Below are positions 1 to 6,180 of a DNA stretch of 42,572 nt, piece by piece; the stretch's first letter is position 1, and each line of letters opens with the position of its first letter. Origin of the DNA: an uncultured Lachnospiraceae bacterium. GTDB lineage: Bacteria > Bacillota > Clostridia > Lachnospirales > Lachnospiraceae. Both the position numbers and the translations under genes were made by a program. The stretch lies in the NCBI GenBank assembly GCA_902476645.1, contig CABSEG010000016.1:1-42572 (forward strand). Reading direction: 5' to 3'. The notes beneath the pieces are model-generated. The model searched no databases, was not told the DNA's origin, and saw only the letters and a list, made by a program, of their open reading frames with translations.

Positions 1-396
1 CCCGGAATATACCTCGGAACGTTCCAGGATCGGGTTCCTGTCCGCATCCACGATTCCCGGCGCCGTGGAGCTGTTAGCATTGACGAAATAGGCGTTTGCG
101 TAGGCTTCATCGTCCGGGCGTTCCGCATCCCCGTCACGGAGCGGCGTCTTTAGGACGGAAAGTGCCGGGACACTCCTGCCATTGCCCTTCAACTTTGCCT
201 CGCCTTCTTTGTAGGCGGCTTCGATGGCTGCCTTAATCTTATTGATGGTCACTGTATCCGACTTAGGGATGATCAGGCTGACACTGTATTTTGGAGTGCC
301 ACCGTTGATAGACTTGGGCTGCCATACGTTGCAGTAGCTCCATCTGGTATTGGGGCCGGTAATCACTTTCATCGGGTTCTTGACTTTATTTGACAT
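1..396 (-). CDS. DUF2815 family phage protein, 3' end cut by the window edge
   Basis: The reading frame opens at an ATG (394-396) and stays open to base 1, giving 132 residues without a stop, so the C-terminus lies outside the window. The N-terminus reads MSNKVKNPMKVITGPNTRWS and is followed by a segment with VWQPKSINGGTPKYSVSL, which I recognise as DUF2815. This family is found beside DNA polymerase and DUF2800 genes in Firmicutes prophages and is thought to act like a single-strand DNA binding protein; that role is inferred from the family and its context. A GAGG-type ribosome site precedes the start. It sits 13 bases after the DUF2800 gene and is the last visible gene of a leftward replication operon. 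Confidence 0.8.
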   Translation of the reverse strand, partial: MSNKVKNPMKVITGPNTRWSYCNVWQPKSINGGTPKYSVSLIIPKSDTVTINKIKAAIEAAYKEGEAKLKGNGRSVPALSVLKTPLRDGDAERPDDEAYANAYFVNANSSTAPGIVDADRNPILERSEVYSG

Positions 397-409
397 TCTG
401 GTTTCCTCC

Positions 410-1528
410 TCAATCTTTAAAATCATTCTGTGCTGTATTCATAGGCTGCCGTTTATCGGACAATGGCACAAGGACGGGCTTGCCCTGGGGCTTTTCAATC
501 AGTCCTCCCAGCAGCTCGTCAAATTTCTTTTTGCCTAAGAGCTTCTGCATCTCCGTAAGGCCAAGTATCTTTTTAGCGTAGGGGTCGTATCCTGCCTGGG
601 AAACAGCATCGGCCACTGCATCCTCGCTGATATACCGGCGGTTGGAGCGCCCCTCCACCACCTTGTATCCGGGATACTCCGTCCCGCTAAGCGCCTGCCG
701 AAGTGCGTATTCCTTCACGTCCGCAGCCCAGGCGGCCAGTTCATCCACTTTGTCCAGGATGGCGGCAATCTCCGCATCCTCCAGTGTGTCTGGCATCTCA
801 AAATCATATTTCGCCAGTTCCAGGTTGTACTCCGCCCTCTTCCGGCAGACCGCCTTCGCTTTACAGAACCGGCACCAATCCCCACAGGCAAACTCCCCGC
901 CGCCCTCATAGGCCAGCTTCGCCTTATAAGTCAAGTCATTGCAGGCCCACTGCAAAAGATCATCTTTTGCCATGATGCATACACTCACGTTATCCCGGCG
1001 TGGCTGGAAGATGGTCATGCGGACAGTATCAATATCATAGATACCGTCAAATAGTTCCAGAGCGCCCAGAGCATACAGCATCATCTGGGGATTTTCTATC
1101 GCGGATACCTCCACACCTTTCCCGTGCTTGTAATCCACAATATCCAGGGTACCGTCTGCGATGATGACGCAGTCGCCAGTTCCGAAGCCGTCTTTGACGA
1201 AACGGGAAAAGTCCAACCGCTGCTCAATCAGCACCACCGGGTCTTTGCAGGATTTCTTTGCGCCTTCCACCAGTTCCAGCACATAGGCCGCATAGTCCAA
1301 AGCGCACTGCTCCATTTCCTCGTTGTAAAAGGAAAGGTTCTCCGTTGGGTCTGCGGCATCCATGCCAAGTGCCTGTTTCAGCTTGTATTCACACAGGCTG
1401 TGGGCGTCCGTCCCTTCCTGGGCATATTCGCTGCCCGTATCTTCATACTTCTCGCAAAGCCTTGCGGAAGGCGGGCAGTTCAGCCACCGGTGGCTGGAGG
1501 AAGCGGAAAGCAATGCGTGTTTTCCCAT
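410..1528 (-). CDS. DUF2800 family protein, PD-(D/E)XK nuclease-like
   Basis: About 372 residues. The N-terminus (HALLSASSSHRWLNCPPSAR) is the DUF2800 signature. The middle has GTGD followed by DIVDYKHG, the usual acid and D-x-K layout of the PD-(D/E)XK nuclease fold. The C-terminal half has a CGDWCRFCKAKAVC cluster that, with an N-terminal Cys, resembles the iron-sulfur clamp of Cas4/AddB-type nucleases. The likely role is DNA processing in a phage replication module (inferred). Two starts are possible, GTG at 1531 and ATG at 1528. The ATG is preferred because it has a GGAGG site seven bases upstream and makes a TGATG overlap with the preceding gene, implying translational coupling. Confidence 0.85.
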   Translation of the reverse strand: MGKHALLSASSSHRWLNCPPSARLCEKYEDTGSEYAQEGTDAHSLCEYKLKQALGMDAADPTENLSFYNEEMEQCALDYAAYVLELVEGAKKSCKDPVVLIEQRLDFSRFVKDGFGTGDCVIIADGTLDIVDYKHGKGVEVSAIENPQMMLYALGALELFDGIYDIDTVRMTIFQPRRDNVSVCIMAKDDLLQWACNDLTYKAKLAYEGGGEFACGDWCRFCKAKAVCRKRAEYNLELAKYDFEMPDTLEDAEIAAILDKVDELAAWAADVKEYALRQALSGTEYPGYKVVEGRSNRRYISEDAVADAVSQAGYDPYAKKILGLTEMQKLLGKKKFDELLGGLIEKPQGKPVLVPLSDKRQPMNTAQNDFKD

Positions 1529-1896
1529 CACAGCACCTCCGCTTCCGCAAGGAGCGCCGGGTACTCCGCCGGGTCAATGTCCGACAGCTTATCGGCACCA
1601 TGCTTGATCAGGAGCGCCTTTACTTCCGATGTGTGTCCGGCGCGGGACTTCTCCGCCAGAGCCGCACGCACCTGTTCCAGCGTCAACGATTTTGATTGCT
1701 GCCCTGCCTTCTCTGTAGGCAACTCCTCTTTCTTTGCGACAGTTTTCTTTTCCGGTTTCTGAGCCGGCTTTTCCTCCGTGGTTTGGTCCGGCTGTTCCTG
1801 CCCGCCCTGTGCGACAGCGTCTGCCACCGCCTGCAGGCTGTTTGCCAAGGAACGGAGATCGGATACCACTTCCAAAAGAAGTTTTATCTTACTCAT
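1528..1896 (-). CDS. Small charged phage-module protein
   Basis: 122 residues starting MSKIKLLLEVVSDLRSLANS. I do not recognise a named domain. Residues 1-30 look like an amphipathic helix, the middle is rich in Gln, Glu, Lys, Pro and Thr and looks disordered, and the last 50 residues (SLTLEQVRAALAEKSRAGHT onward) resemble a small helical DNA-binding-like fold seen in phage replication neighbourhoods. The frame is open further upstream, but the ATG at 1896 follows AAGGGGGG at a good distance, so it is chosen. Its stop overlaps the DUF2800 start, so the two are probably translated together. Confidence 0.7.
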   Translation of the reverse strand: MSKIKLLLEVVSDLRSLANSLQAVADAVAQGGQEQPDQTTEEKPAQKPEKKTVAKKEELPTEKAGQQSKSLTLEQVRAALAEKSRAGHTSEVKALLIKHGADKLSDIDPAEYPALLAEAEVL

Positions 1897-2089
1897 GCGC
1901 CAGCCCCCCTTCCGCAACCTCCCGGATCGAGAGTTCCTCCACGGAACTGCCCGGAACAATGACCGTCAGCCGGACCTTATCCCCCAGCAGGAAACGCATG
2001 AACCGCTCCCGCACAGAGACATTCCGCAAACTGACTGCTCCGCTGTTCACAGGCTTCTTTGAAACACGGATCTGTAATGTGTGTTTCAT
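1889..2089 (-). CDS. Small phage-module protein, 66 residues
   Basis: Starts MKHTLQIRVSKKPVNSGAVS after a clear AGAGGTGAAG site. The sequence is largely beta-type (TLQIRV, KVRLTVIV, VEELSIREV) and suggests a small all-beta fold; I cannot assign a function. Its 3' end overlaps the start of the next gene by eight bases, which supports co-translation within the leftward replication operon. Nothing in it points to an enzyme. Confidence 0.65.
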   Translation of the reverse strand: MKHTLQIRVSKKPVNSGAVSLRNVSVRERFMRFLLGDKVRLTVIVPGSSVEELSIREVAEGGLAHE

Positions 2090-2171
2090 CTCTTCACCTC
2101 TGCTTTCTGAAGGACGGTATCGGGATGTCCTTCAACATATGGAGATTTGGAGGCTGTTTTGAGGGGGTATC

Positions 2172-2558
2172 TCAGAAATATTTCAAAAACTTTTTTCTGG
2201 CCCATTCGATGGATTCCCGGATGGACTTGATGTCTTTACCCTCTCGGCGGGCGATCTCCCGGAGGGATACCCCTTCGGCCAGCATCAGCAACCTGCGCCG
2301 CTGCACCTCTGAGAGCTGCTCGAACGCCTCTTTGATCCGCTGGTTTTCAAGCTGCAGAAAAAGTTCCGTCTCCGGAGTACTGCCGTCCGCATAATCCTCG
2401 CCTTCATATTCTGCTGCATCCAGGGAATAGCAATGGTACCGCTCCTTCCGATCCTGATTGCTTTCCTCCCGTCTGGAATCCAGGATTAAGTTTCCGATTT
2501 CCTCATTGACCTCTACGTCTGAGGTCTCACCATTTGCAAATGTGTAATTGATTTTCAA
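2172..2558 (-). CDS. Sigma-70 region 4-like HTH protein of the phage module
   Basis: 128 residues from the TTG at 2556-2558. The C-terminal half (AFEQLSEVQRRRLLMLAEGV then SLREIARREGKDIKSIRESI) is a sigma-70 region 4 type helix-turn-helix; the N-terminal half has no recognisable region 2, so this is probably a phage regulator rather than a complete sigma factor. The TTG start is preferred because AAAGGAG lies about nine bases upstream and the first residues (LKINYTFANG) look like a natural N-terminus. The frame extends to 2594 without a ribosome site. It is the first gene of the leftward operon, behind a leader with a strong hairpin. Confidence 0.72.
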   Translation of the reverse strand: MKINYTFANGETSDVEVNEEIGNLILDSRREESNQDRKERYHCYSLDAAEYEGEDYADGSTPETELFLQLENQRIKEAFEQLSEVQRRRLLMLAEGVSLREIARREGKDIKSIRESIEWARKKFLKYF

Positions 2559-2604
2559 TTTGCCGTTCTCCTTTCGGAGCCCGGCAGGCGGCACCTTAGC
2601 CGCT

Positions 2605-2657
2605 AAAATAAAAAAAAGAGCCTGACAAGCAGCACAAAAGTGCCGCTTGCCAGGCTC
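2605..2657 (-). terminator. Strong intrinsic terminator or attenuator before the phage operon
   Basis: GAGCCTGACAAGCAGCAC (2618-2635) and GTGCCGCTTGCCAGGCTC (2640-2657) pair over 18 positions. The two sequence differences become G-U pairs in the leftward RNA. The four-base loop is UUUU and the stem is followed on the minus strand by a run of T (2605-2617). It either ends transcription of the zinc-ribbon gene to the right or attenuates the phage operon that begins about 60 bases later. Confidence 0.85.
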
Positions 2658-2880
2658 AATGTCGTCTCCATCATCTTTCAGATGGTATCGTGAGGGTTTA
2701 ACCGATAACTAAGGAATGAAATCTCCCCCTCGTGCATCATGCTCAAACAAACGAATGATCCTTGTCCCGATTTAGCTATCCGTTTCCCTATCCCATATAC
2801 ATTCCTTATGAGACTTGCCGTATTACCGTAGCGCCTCGGTCAGCTCCCTGCGTAAACATTTGGAGCGAATCAGATTTCCT
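2658..2880. other. Non-coding gap in front of the phage operon
   Basis: Between the hairpin at 2618-2657 and the zinc-ribbon gene I find no convincing gene on either strand. A short minus-strand stretch starting MFTQGADRGATVIRQVS (about 2805-2858) is open but stops after a few codons and has no ribosome site. The rightward open frame crossing this gap runs antisense through the zinc-ribbon gene and looks like a shadow. An element end could lie here, but no att duplication can be seen from one side. Confidence 0.4.
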
Positions 2881-3084
2881 CTATTCAGTTTTAATTACCC
2901 CGATTTCTGAACTGCAATGTCTGCACTTTATCACGAAATCGGGATTACAGTTCTTTGTCGGGGTAACCAACTGTGCTTTTGTATTTACAGATGCATCCAA
3001 TAGCCTGTGTCCGCATTTTGGACATAAAATGGATCTCCTTTTCTTCTCTAGTCCATTGGCCTGTACCTCCTTCTTTCTTTGCAT
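2881..3084 (-). CDS. Small zinc-ribbon protein
   Basis: 67 residues with two CxxC knuckles, C21-P-K-C24 and C54-R-H-C57, plus a lone Cys46, so a structural zinc ribbon is likely. The N-terminal 20 residues are strongly basic (MQRKKEVQANGLEKKRRS). Such proteins are common cargo in Firmicutes conjugative and phage elements; I do not know the function. The start is set at 3084 because AAAGGAG lies ten bases upstream; the frame is open to 3120 without a ribosome site. It is 73 bases downstream of the DUF3825 gene on the same strand and could be co-transcribed with it. Confidence 0.7.
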   Translation of the reverse strand: MQRKKEVQANGLEKKRRSILCPKCGHRLLDASVNTKAQLVTPTKNCNPDFVIKCRHCSSEIGVIKTE

Positions 3085-3157
3085 ATCACATACACTCCTT
3101 TCTTGGCTGCTATCCGGCATTCAGGGGTAGGGAGTATATGAATCATCTTGATTCCTT

Positions 3158-3967
3158 TTATTTTACAAGTTCTGTCAGCCAGGGAGCTATCGGCCTTGAT
3201 ATTACTCTGGCATTCAAATAAGCCATTTCCAGTGTCAGGCATGTATTACCCAAATAGTATCCTTCCATAACTGTCAGTGTCAGAGCAAGATCAGGCTTTT
3301 TCTCATTCGTCAGATATATCGGGAGAAGATACTGCATCTTTCCCTGATACCCTTGCGGCACTATAAGCCCCGGCTCAACTACTGTCTTTCTCCTGCCAAG
3401 TTCCACTGCCGTTTCAAATAAAAGTGGCAGATTCCTGGCTTTACGGATTTTCGCTGGAATACGCTCCAGATTTTCTGTGTCTCCCAATATGTGTTCCACG
3501 TTGACCCTGATAGGCCAGTCTGGTTGAAAACCTGCGCCGTTCTGCGCCATATAGTAGGAGGGCATCTGCGGCAATGGCTGCACATATTTCAGAAACGGTG
3601 ACAGTTCATCGCAGAATCCCCTGAAGTACCAATCTTTCATCGAAGTCTTTTTATGGTTCCGATCAAAGCAGGCATAAATCCCTTTGTATCGGGATGTGTA
3701 TAATCCTGTATGAAAACAGGCACACTCATTTTCCACATGAAAATAACCTGCCGCTTTCCTGGCATCCCTTTCTGAATTAAAATCAATGCTCTGCTTTCGG
3801 AAAACAATATGTATGTACCGCTCCAGTATGGGGGTATCCTCATTTTTCGTCTTATAAATTGGCTTCTTGAACCGCCATGGCTCCGGCAAAGCCAGTTTCG
3901 ACAACTCATCCAATTGTCTGTACCAGTCCGGCACATAAGCAAAATCAAATAAATCCGTTTCTATCAT
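3158..3967 (-). CDS. DUF3825 domain-containing protein
   Basis: 269 residues. Nearly the whole chain fits DUF3825: LALPEPWRFK near the N-terminus, FHTGLYTSRYKGIYACF and WYFRGFCDEL in the middle, VNVEHIL, then MQYLLPIYLTNEKKPDLALT and TCLTLEMAYLNARVISRP at the end. The family has no established biochemical role; some members elsewhere are fused to LOTUS-type RNA-binding domains, so an RNA-related function is possible but speculative. The ATG at 3967 follows AAAGGAA by eight bases and is preferred over an in-frame GTG at 4003. It stands alone on the minus strand, divergent from the XRE gene, with operator-like dyads in the shared gap. Confidence 0.75.
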   Translation of the reverse strand: MIETDLFDFAYVPDWYRQLDELSKLALPEPWRFKKPIYKTKNEDTPILERYIHIVFRKQSIDFNSERDARKAAGYFHVENECACFHTGLYTSRYKGIYACFDRNHKKTSMKDWYFRGFCDELSPFLKYVQPLPQMPSYYMAQNGAGFQPDWPIRVNVEHILGDTENLERIPAKIRKARNLPLLFETAVELGRRKTVVEPGLIVPQGYQGKMQYLLPIYLTNEKKPDLALTLTVMEGYYLGNTCLTLEMAYLNARVISRPIAPWLTELVK

Positions 3968-4119
3968 TCTTATGTTCCTTTCATAACAATCTGTATTTTC
4001 CACCGTCCAATCTCTTCCAATGGCACTCTATCTCATGTATTCATATAACTGACTATTATTTCTATGGTCCCATTTCTTCCTCACTCCTTTCCCGTGTCCC
4101 ATACTCCCTGAAATACAAA

Positions 4120-4171
4120 ATAGGGAAAAGGCGTTCCTGCAGACACCACTGCATTCACGCCTTTTCCCTAT
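4120..4171 (-). repeat. 15-bp perfect inverted repeat, possible leader attenuator
   Basis: ATAGGGAAAAGGCGT (4120-4134) and ACGCCTTTTCCCTAT (4157-4171) are exact inverted copies around a 22-base loop that itself contains TGCAG and CTGCA. On the minus strand the stem is followed by TTTTG. It lies about 150 bases upstream of the DUF3825 start and could be a weak terminator or attenuator in that gene's leader. The plus side has no T-run, so a rightward terminator is unlikely. Confidence 0.55.
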
Positions 4172-4192
4172 GTGAGATAATAATTTTGTGGA

Positions 4193-4211
4193 AGTATGGC
4201 TCTTCCATACT
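4193..4211. promoter_or_regulatory. Operator-like dyad 1, AGTATGG-N5-CCATACT
   Basis: A perfect 7-5-7 dyad, AGTATGG CTCTT CCATACT. It is the cleanest of three copies of the same 19-bp arrangement in the 426-bp divergent gap between the DUF3825 gene and the XRE repressor gene. The shared length and spacing suggest binding of one dimeric regulator, most simply the XRE protein. Confidence 0.6.
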
Positions 4212-4304
4212 ATTGATGGTGCAGTTCTCTACGGATACTGCCTGAATTTTTTTAACCGTAAAGCCACTCCTCTATCCATCAAAAACATCTCCATTCTTCC
4301 AGCA

Positions 4305-4323
4305 AGTATGGTTGTACCATTCT
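4305..4323. promoter_or_regulatory. Operator-like dyad 2, AGTATGG-N5-CCATTCT
   Basis: AGTATGG TTGTA CCATTCT has the same 7-5-7 layout as dyad 1 with one change in the right arm. Its centre is 112 bp from dyad 1. Confidence 0.55.
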
Positions 4324-4358
4324 CAAAAAGTCTTGTATCGCCATTTTTACTTTTCAAA

Positions 4359-4377
4359 GGTATGGCACTAACATACT
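4359..4377. promoter_or_regulatory. Operator-like dyad 3, GGTATGG-N5-ACATACT
   Basis: GGTATGG CACTA ACATACT repeats the 7-5-7 layout with one change per arm. It lies immediately before the AGGAGG ribosome site of the XRE gene (4381) and overlaps a possible promoter (TTTACT at 4346-4351, 17-base spacer, TAACAT at 4369-4374), so occupancy would block the gene's own transcription. Confidence 0.5.
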
Positions 4378-4393
4378 TACAGGAGGTGATATC

Positions 4394-4738
4394 ATGGCTA
4401 TTCATCCAAGACAGTTCGGCATCGTGCTGAAAAATGCACGAATGGATAAAAAACTCACACAAGCAGAATTAGCTGAAATACTGGATATTTCTTTACCATA
4501 TCTCAAAGACCTGGAGCGCTTCCGGAACAATCCGAGCTACGATGTCTTCGAAAAAGTAATCCGCTACTTCAACCTGTCAGCAGATACTGTTATCTATCCA
4601 AACGAGAATCTGACCAATACTACATATCAGCAGATTGAGCGTCTACTTACACGCTGTGATGAAGGGCAACTCCGTGTCATCCTTGCCACCACAGAAGCGT
4701 TGCTGTCCGAGAGTGAAATGCCTTCAGATTCAGAGTAA
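4394..4738 (+). CDS. XRE-family helix-turn-helix regulator
   Basis: 114 residues. An HTH_3/XRE domain spans about residues 8-66: KKLTQAELAEILDISLPYLK is the helix-turn-helix, followed by DLERFRNNPSYDVFEKVI. The tail (about 70-114) is acidic and may mediate dimerisation. An excellent AGGAGGTGAT site precedes the ATG. It is the only rightward gene in the left 14 kb and is divergent from the DUF3825 gene, the usual position of a local repressor. Three related dyads upstream (4193, 4305, 4359) are candidate operators, so autorepression is likely but not shown. Confidence 0.85.
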   Translation: MAIHPRQFGIVLKNARMDKKLTQAELAEILDISLPYLKDLERFRNNPSYDVFEKVIRYFNLSADTVIYPNENLTNTTYQQIERLLTRCDEGQLRVILATTEALLSESEMPSDSE

Positions 4739-4792
4739 CAGATAAAGGCGGTATTCAGGCGGTGTTTACATCACATTTTTCCTGTAATTTTC

Positions 4793-4836
4793 AAGGCTCA
4801 TCCCTGCACCGGAATCCTCCTGCAAAAATGAGCCTT
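4793..4836 (+). terminator. Weak terminator hairpin after the XRE gene
   Basis: AAGGCTCA (4793-4800) pairs with TGAGCCTT (4829-4836) around a 28-base loop and is followed by TTCG. It lies between the convergent XRE gene and the small hypothetical gene ending at 4841. The large loop and short T-run make it weak. Confidence 0.4.
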
Positions 4837-4840
4837 TTCG

Positions 4841-5176
4841 TCACTGTATCTGTTTAATCAATTCCTCTGGAGATATCTCCTGCCGGAAAAGTCCCAGACC
4901 ACTTAATAGAAGGATGCAGTCTACATATCCTTGGCAGTATGCCTTCTGCCCCTCCATAGAATTCATATCTTCCAGCTTTGCCATCCACTCCAACAGCGTT
5001 TGCCACTGATCTTCAGGAAGACTACGAACTATCTCCTCACACGTTTCACGCATCTCCTCTAATTCCTGCTGTGTATCTCTATATCCCGGCACCTCAACTG
5101 CGGTGTCCCTCGTCACATTTTCACAACGAAGCTTATTCAAAAAACATCCAACCTGTTCCCATACTTTGTTCTGCAT
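4841..5176 (-). CDS. Small helical hypothetical protein, DUF6809-like
   Basis: 111 residues, mostly helical and acidic, with no signal peptide. The central part (ETCEEIVRSLPEDQWQTLLE) followed by GQKAYCQGYVDCILLLSGLG resembles the small DUF6809-type proteins often found on Lachnospiraceae mobile elements; this match is tentative and no function is known for them. The start is placed at 5176 because GGAGG lies eight bases upstream; the frame is open to 5272 but has no ribosome site there. It is 120 bases downstream of the winged-helix gene, separated from it by a strong terminator. Confidence 0.65.
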   Translation of the reverse strand: MQNKVWEQVGCFLNKLRCENVTRDTAVEVPGYRDTQQELEEMRETCEEIVRSLPEDQWQTLLEWMAKLEDMNSMEGQKAYCQGYVDCILLLSGLGLFRQEISPEELIKQIQ

Positions 5177-5252
5177 ATTCCATTCCTCCAGTCTGCTAAT
5201 TATTATTAATATATCCGCAGATATTACACCATACCAAACCCTACTCGTTCCT

Positions 5253-5312
5253 AAAAAAGGAATAGGCAGCATTCCAAGCGTTACGCTTCAGAACACTGCC
5301 TATTCCTTTTTT
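5253..5312. terminator. Bidirectional terminator with 17-bp stem containing a stop codon
   Basis: AAAAAAGGAATAGGCAG (5253-5269) and CTGCCTATTCCTTTTTT (5296-5312) are exact inverted copies around a 26-base loop. The stem carries A-runs outside on both strands, so it can end transcription either way. The TAG stop of the winged-helix gene (5300-5302) lies inside the right arm. Confidence 0.8.
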
Positions 5313-5758
5313 ACCATATTCATTCGATAACCAACCCCTCGTACAGTCTGGATATACTCAGGCCGGCTAGGGTCATCTTCAATTTTCTTTCGAAGGCGGC
5401 GGATATGGGAAGTGATGTTGCTGTCATCCCGGAGATACTCCCCATTCCAGACGAAGTTATAAATTTGTTCTTTAGAAAGAATACTACCTTGATGAAGAGC
5501 CAGTACATACAGAATTCGGAACTCAATATTTGTCAGTCTCACTTCCTGATCTCGTTTCAAAACTTTATGCTGCTCCGACTGAATATATAATTCGCCGATT
5601 CGCATTGGTTCCTGCTCTTTTAATAATGTTTTATCCACACAAATATCTGATTCTCCTACGATTTTCATTATTTTGTCATATATAATTTTTTCTGATTCAT
5701 CCAACGAAAGTACAATCAGCTTTCCCACATACTCACCTCGCTGTGCCACTAAAATCAT
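5300..5758 (-). CDS. Receiver-less OmpR/PhoB-type winged-helix protein
   Basis: 152 residues. The C-terminal 100 residues form an OmpR-type winged helix: IGELYIQSEQHKVLKRDQEV, LTNIEFRILYVLALHQGSIL, SKEQIYNFVW, then DSNITSHIRRLRKKIEDDP and VRGVGYRM. The N-terminal 50 residues (MILVAQRGEYVGKLIVLSLD onward) are not a receiver domain: there is no DD pair, no phospho-Asp and no conserved Lys. It is therefore a DNA-binding protein that cannot be phosphorylated in the classical way. No kinase gene is next to it. Similar short proteins occur on clostridial mobile elements. The ribosome site is weak (AAGTTTG), so the start is less certain than the rest. Confidence 0.78.
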   Translation of the reverse strand: MILVAQRGEYVGKLIVLSLDESEKIIYDKIMKIVGESDICVDKTLLKEQEPMRIGELYIQSEQHKVLKRDQEVRLTNIEFRILYVLALHQGSILSKEQIYNFVWNGEYLRDDSNITSHIRRLRKKIEDDPSRPEYIQTVRGVGYRMNMVKKE

Positions 5759-5800
5759 AAGAACAAACTTGCAGTTTCTATTTTATCTTCTCTTTTTACT

Positions 5801-6075
5801 CTATAACCTGGAGTTCAAAATAATTTTTAACCCTTTGTTGTCCAAATACTTTGTCTATATTTCCTTAATCAAATTCAGACTCAGGCCCATACTTTTCAAT
5901 GCCTGTATCTTCCCCGCAATTAGCGACAGCCCTTCACTATAATATCTGTAACCCTGTAAGCTCATCTACCTGTTCCGGAATCAACAGCCCAATTTCATCA
6001 TAATACCTCAACATGTAGATACTGATTTGAAACAGGACTGAAAATTGTCCTATTTTAACAAAGAAACCACCTGTT
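5801..6075 (-). pseudogene. Frameshifted MerR-family regulator remnant
   Basis: On the minus strand one frame reads KIGQFSVLFQ..LRYYDEIGLLIPEQVDELTG, a typical MerR N-terminal helix-turn-helix with wing. One extra T near 5950 (GGGTTACAG where GGGTACAG would be expected) shifts the frame. The next frame continues YRYYSEGLSLIAGKIQALKS then MGLSLNLIKEI before a stop, and a third frame supplies TKYLDNKGLKIILNSRL up to a stop at 5801. So at least two frameshifts separate parts of one former gene, and no start codon remains. The promoter region just upstream still looks intact. Confidence 0.75.
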
Positions 6076-6079
6076 CTTC

Positions 6080-6122
6080 ATTATAAAACTTCACATTATA
6101 CGAGAGTCAAACGACTCTCGTA
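6080..6122 (-). promoter_or_regulatory. MerR-type promoter with 19-nt spacer and adjacent palindrome
   Basis: On the minus strand TTGACT (6105-6110) and TATAAT (6080-6085) are separated by exactly 19 bases, the stretched spacing typical of MerR-activated promoters. A perfect palindrome, TACGAGAGTC AAAC GACTCTCGTA (6099-6122), covers the -35. It reads into the MerR remnant, so the site outlived its regulator. A second TATAAT (6095-6100) lies within the spacer. Confidence 0.6.
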
Positions 6123-6180
6123 CTTTGGTAGGTGGCAATTTAAATCATCACCAGTATAAAGTTAAACACAAATTCCGCAT

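Noticed and set aside
2762..3130. 122-codon rightward frame over the zinc-ribbon gene
   Set aside because: The opposite strand has a ribosome site and two CxxC motifs, whereas this frame has an ordinary shadow composition.
4758..4802. Eleven-residue leftward peptide MSLENYRKNVM after a GGAGG
   Set aside because: The GGAGG is too far from the ATG and the stretch overlaps the terminator stem; it could equally be the tail of a lost gene.
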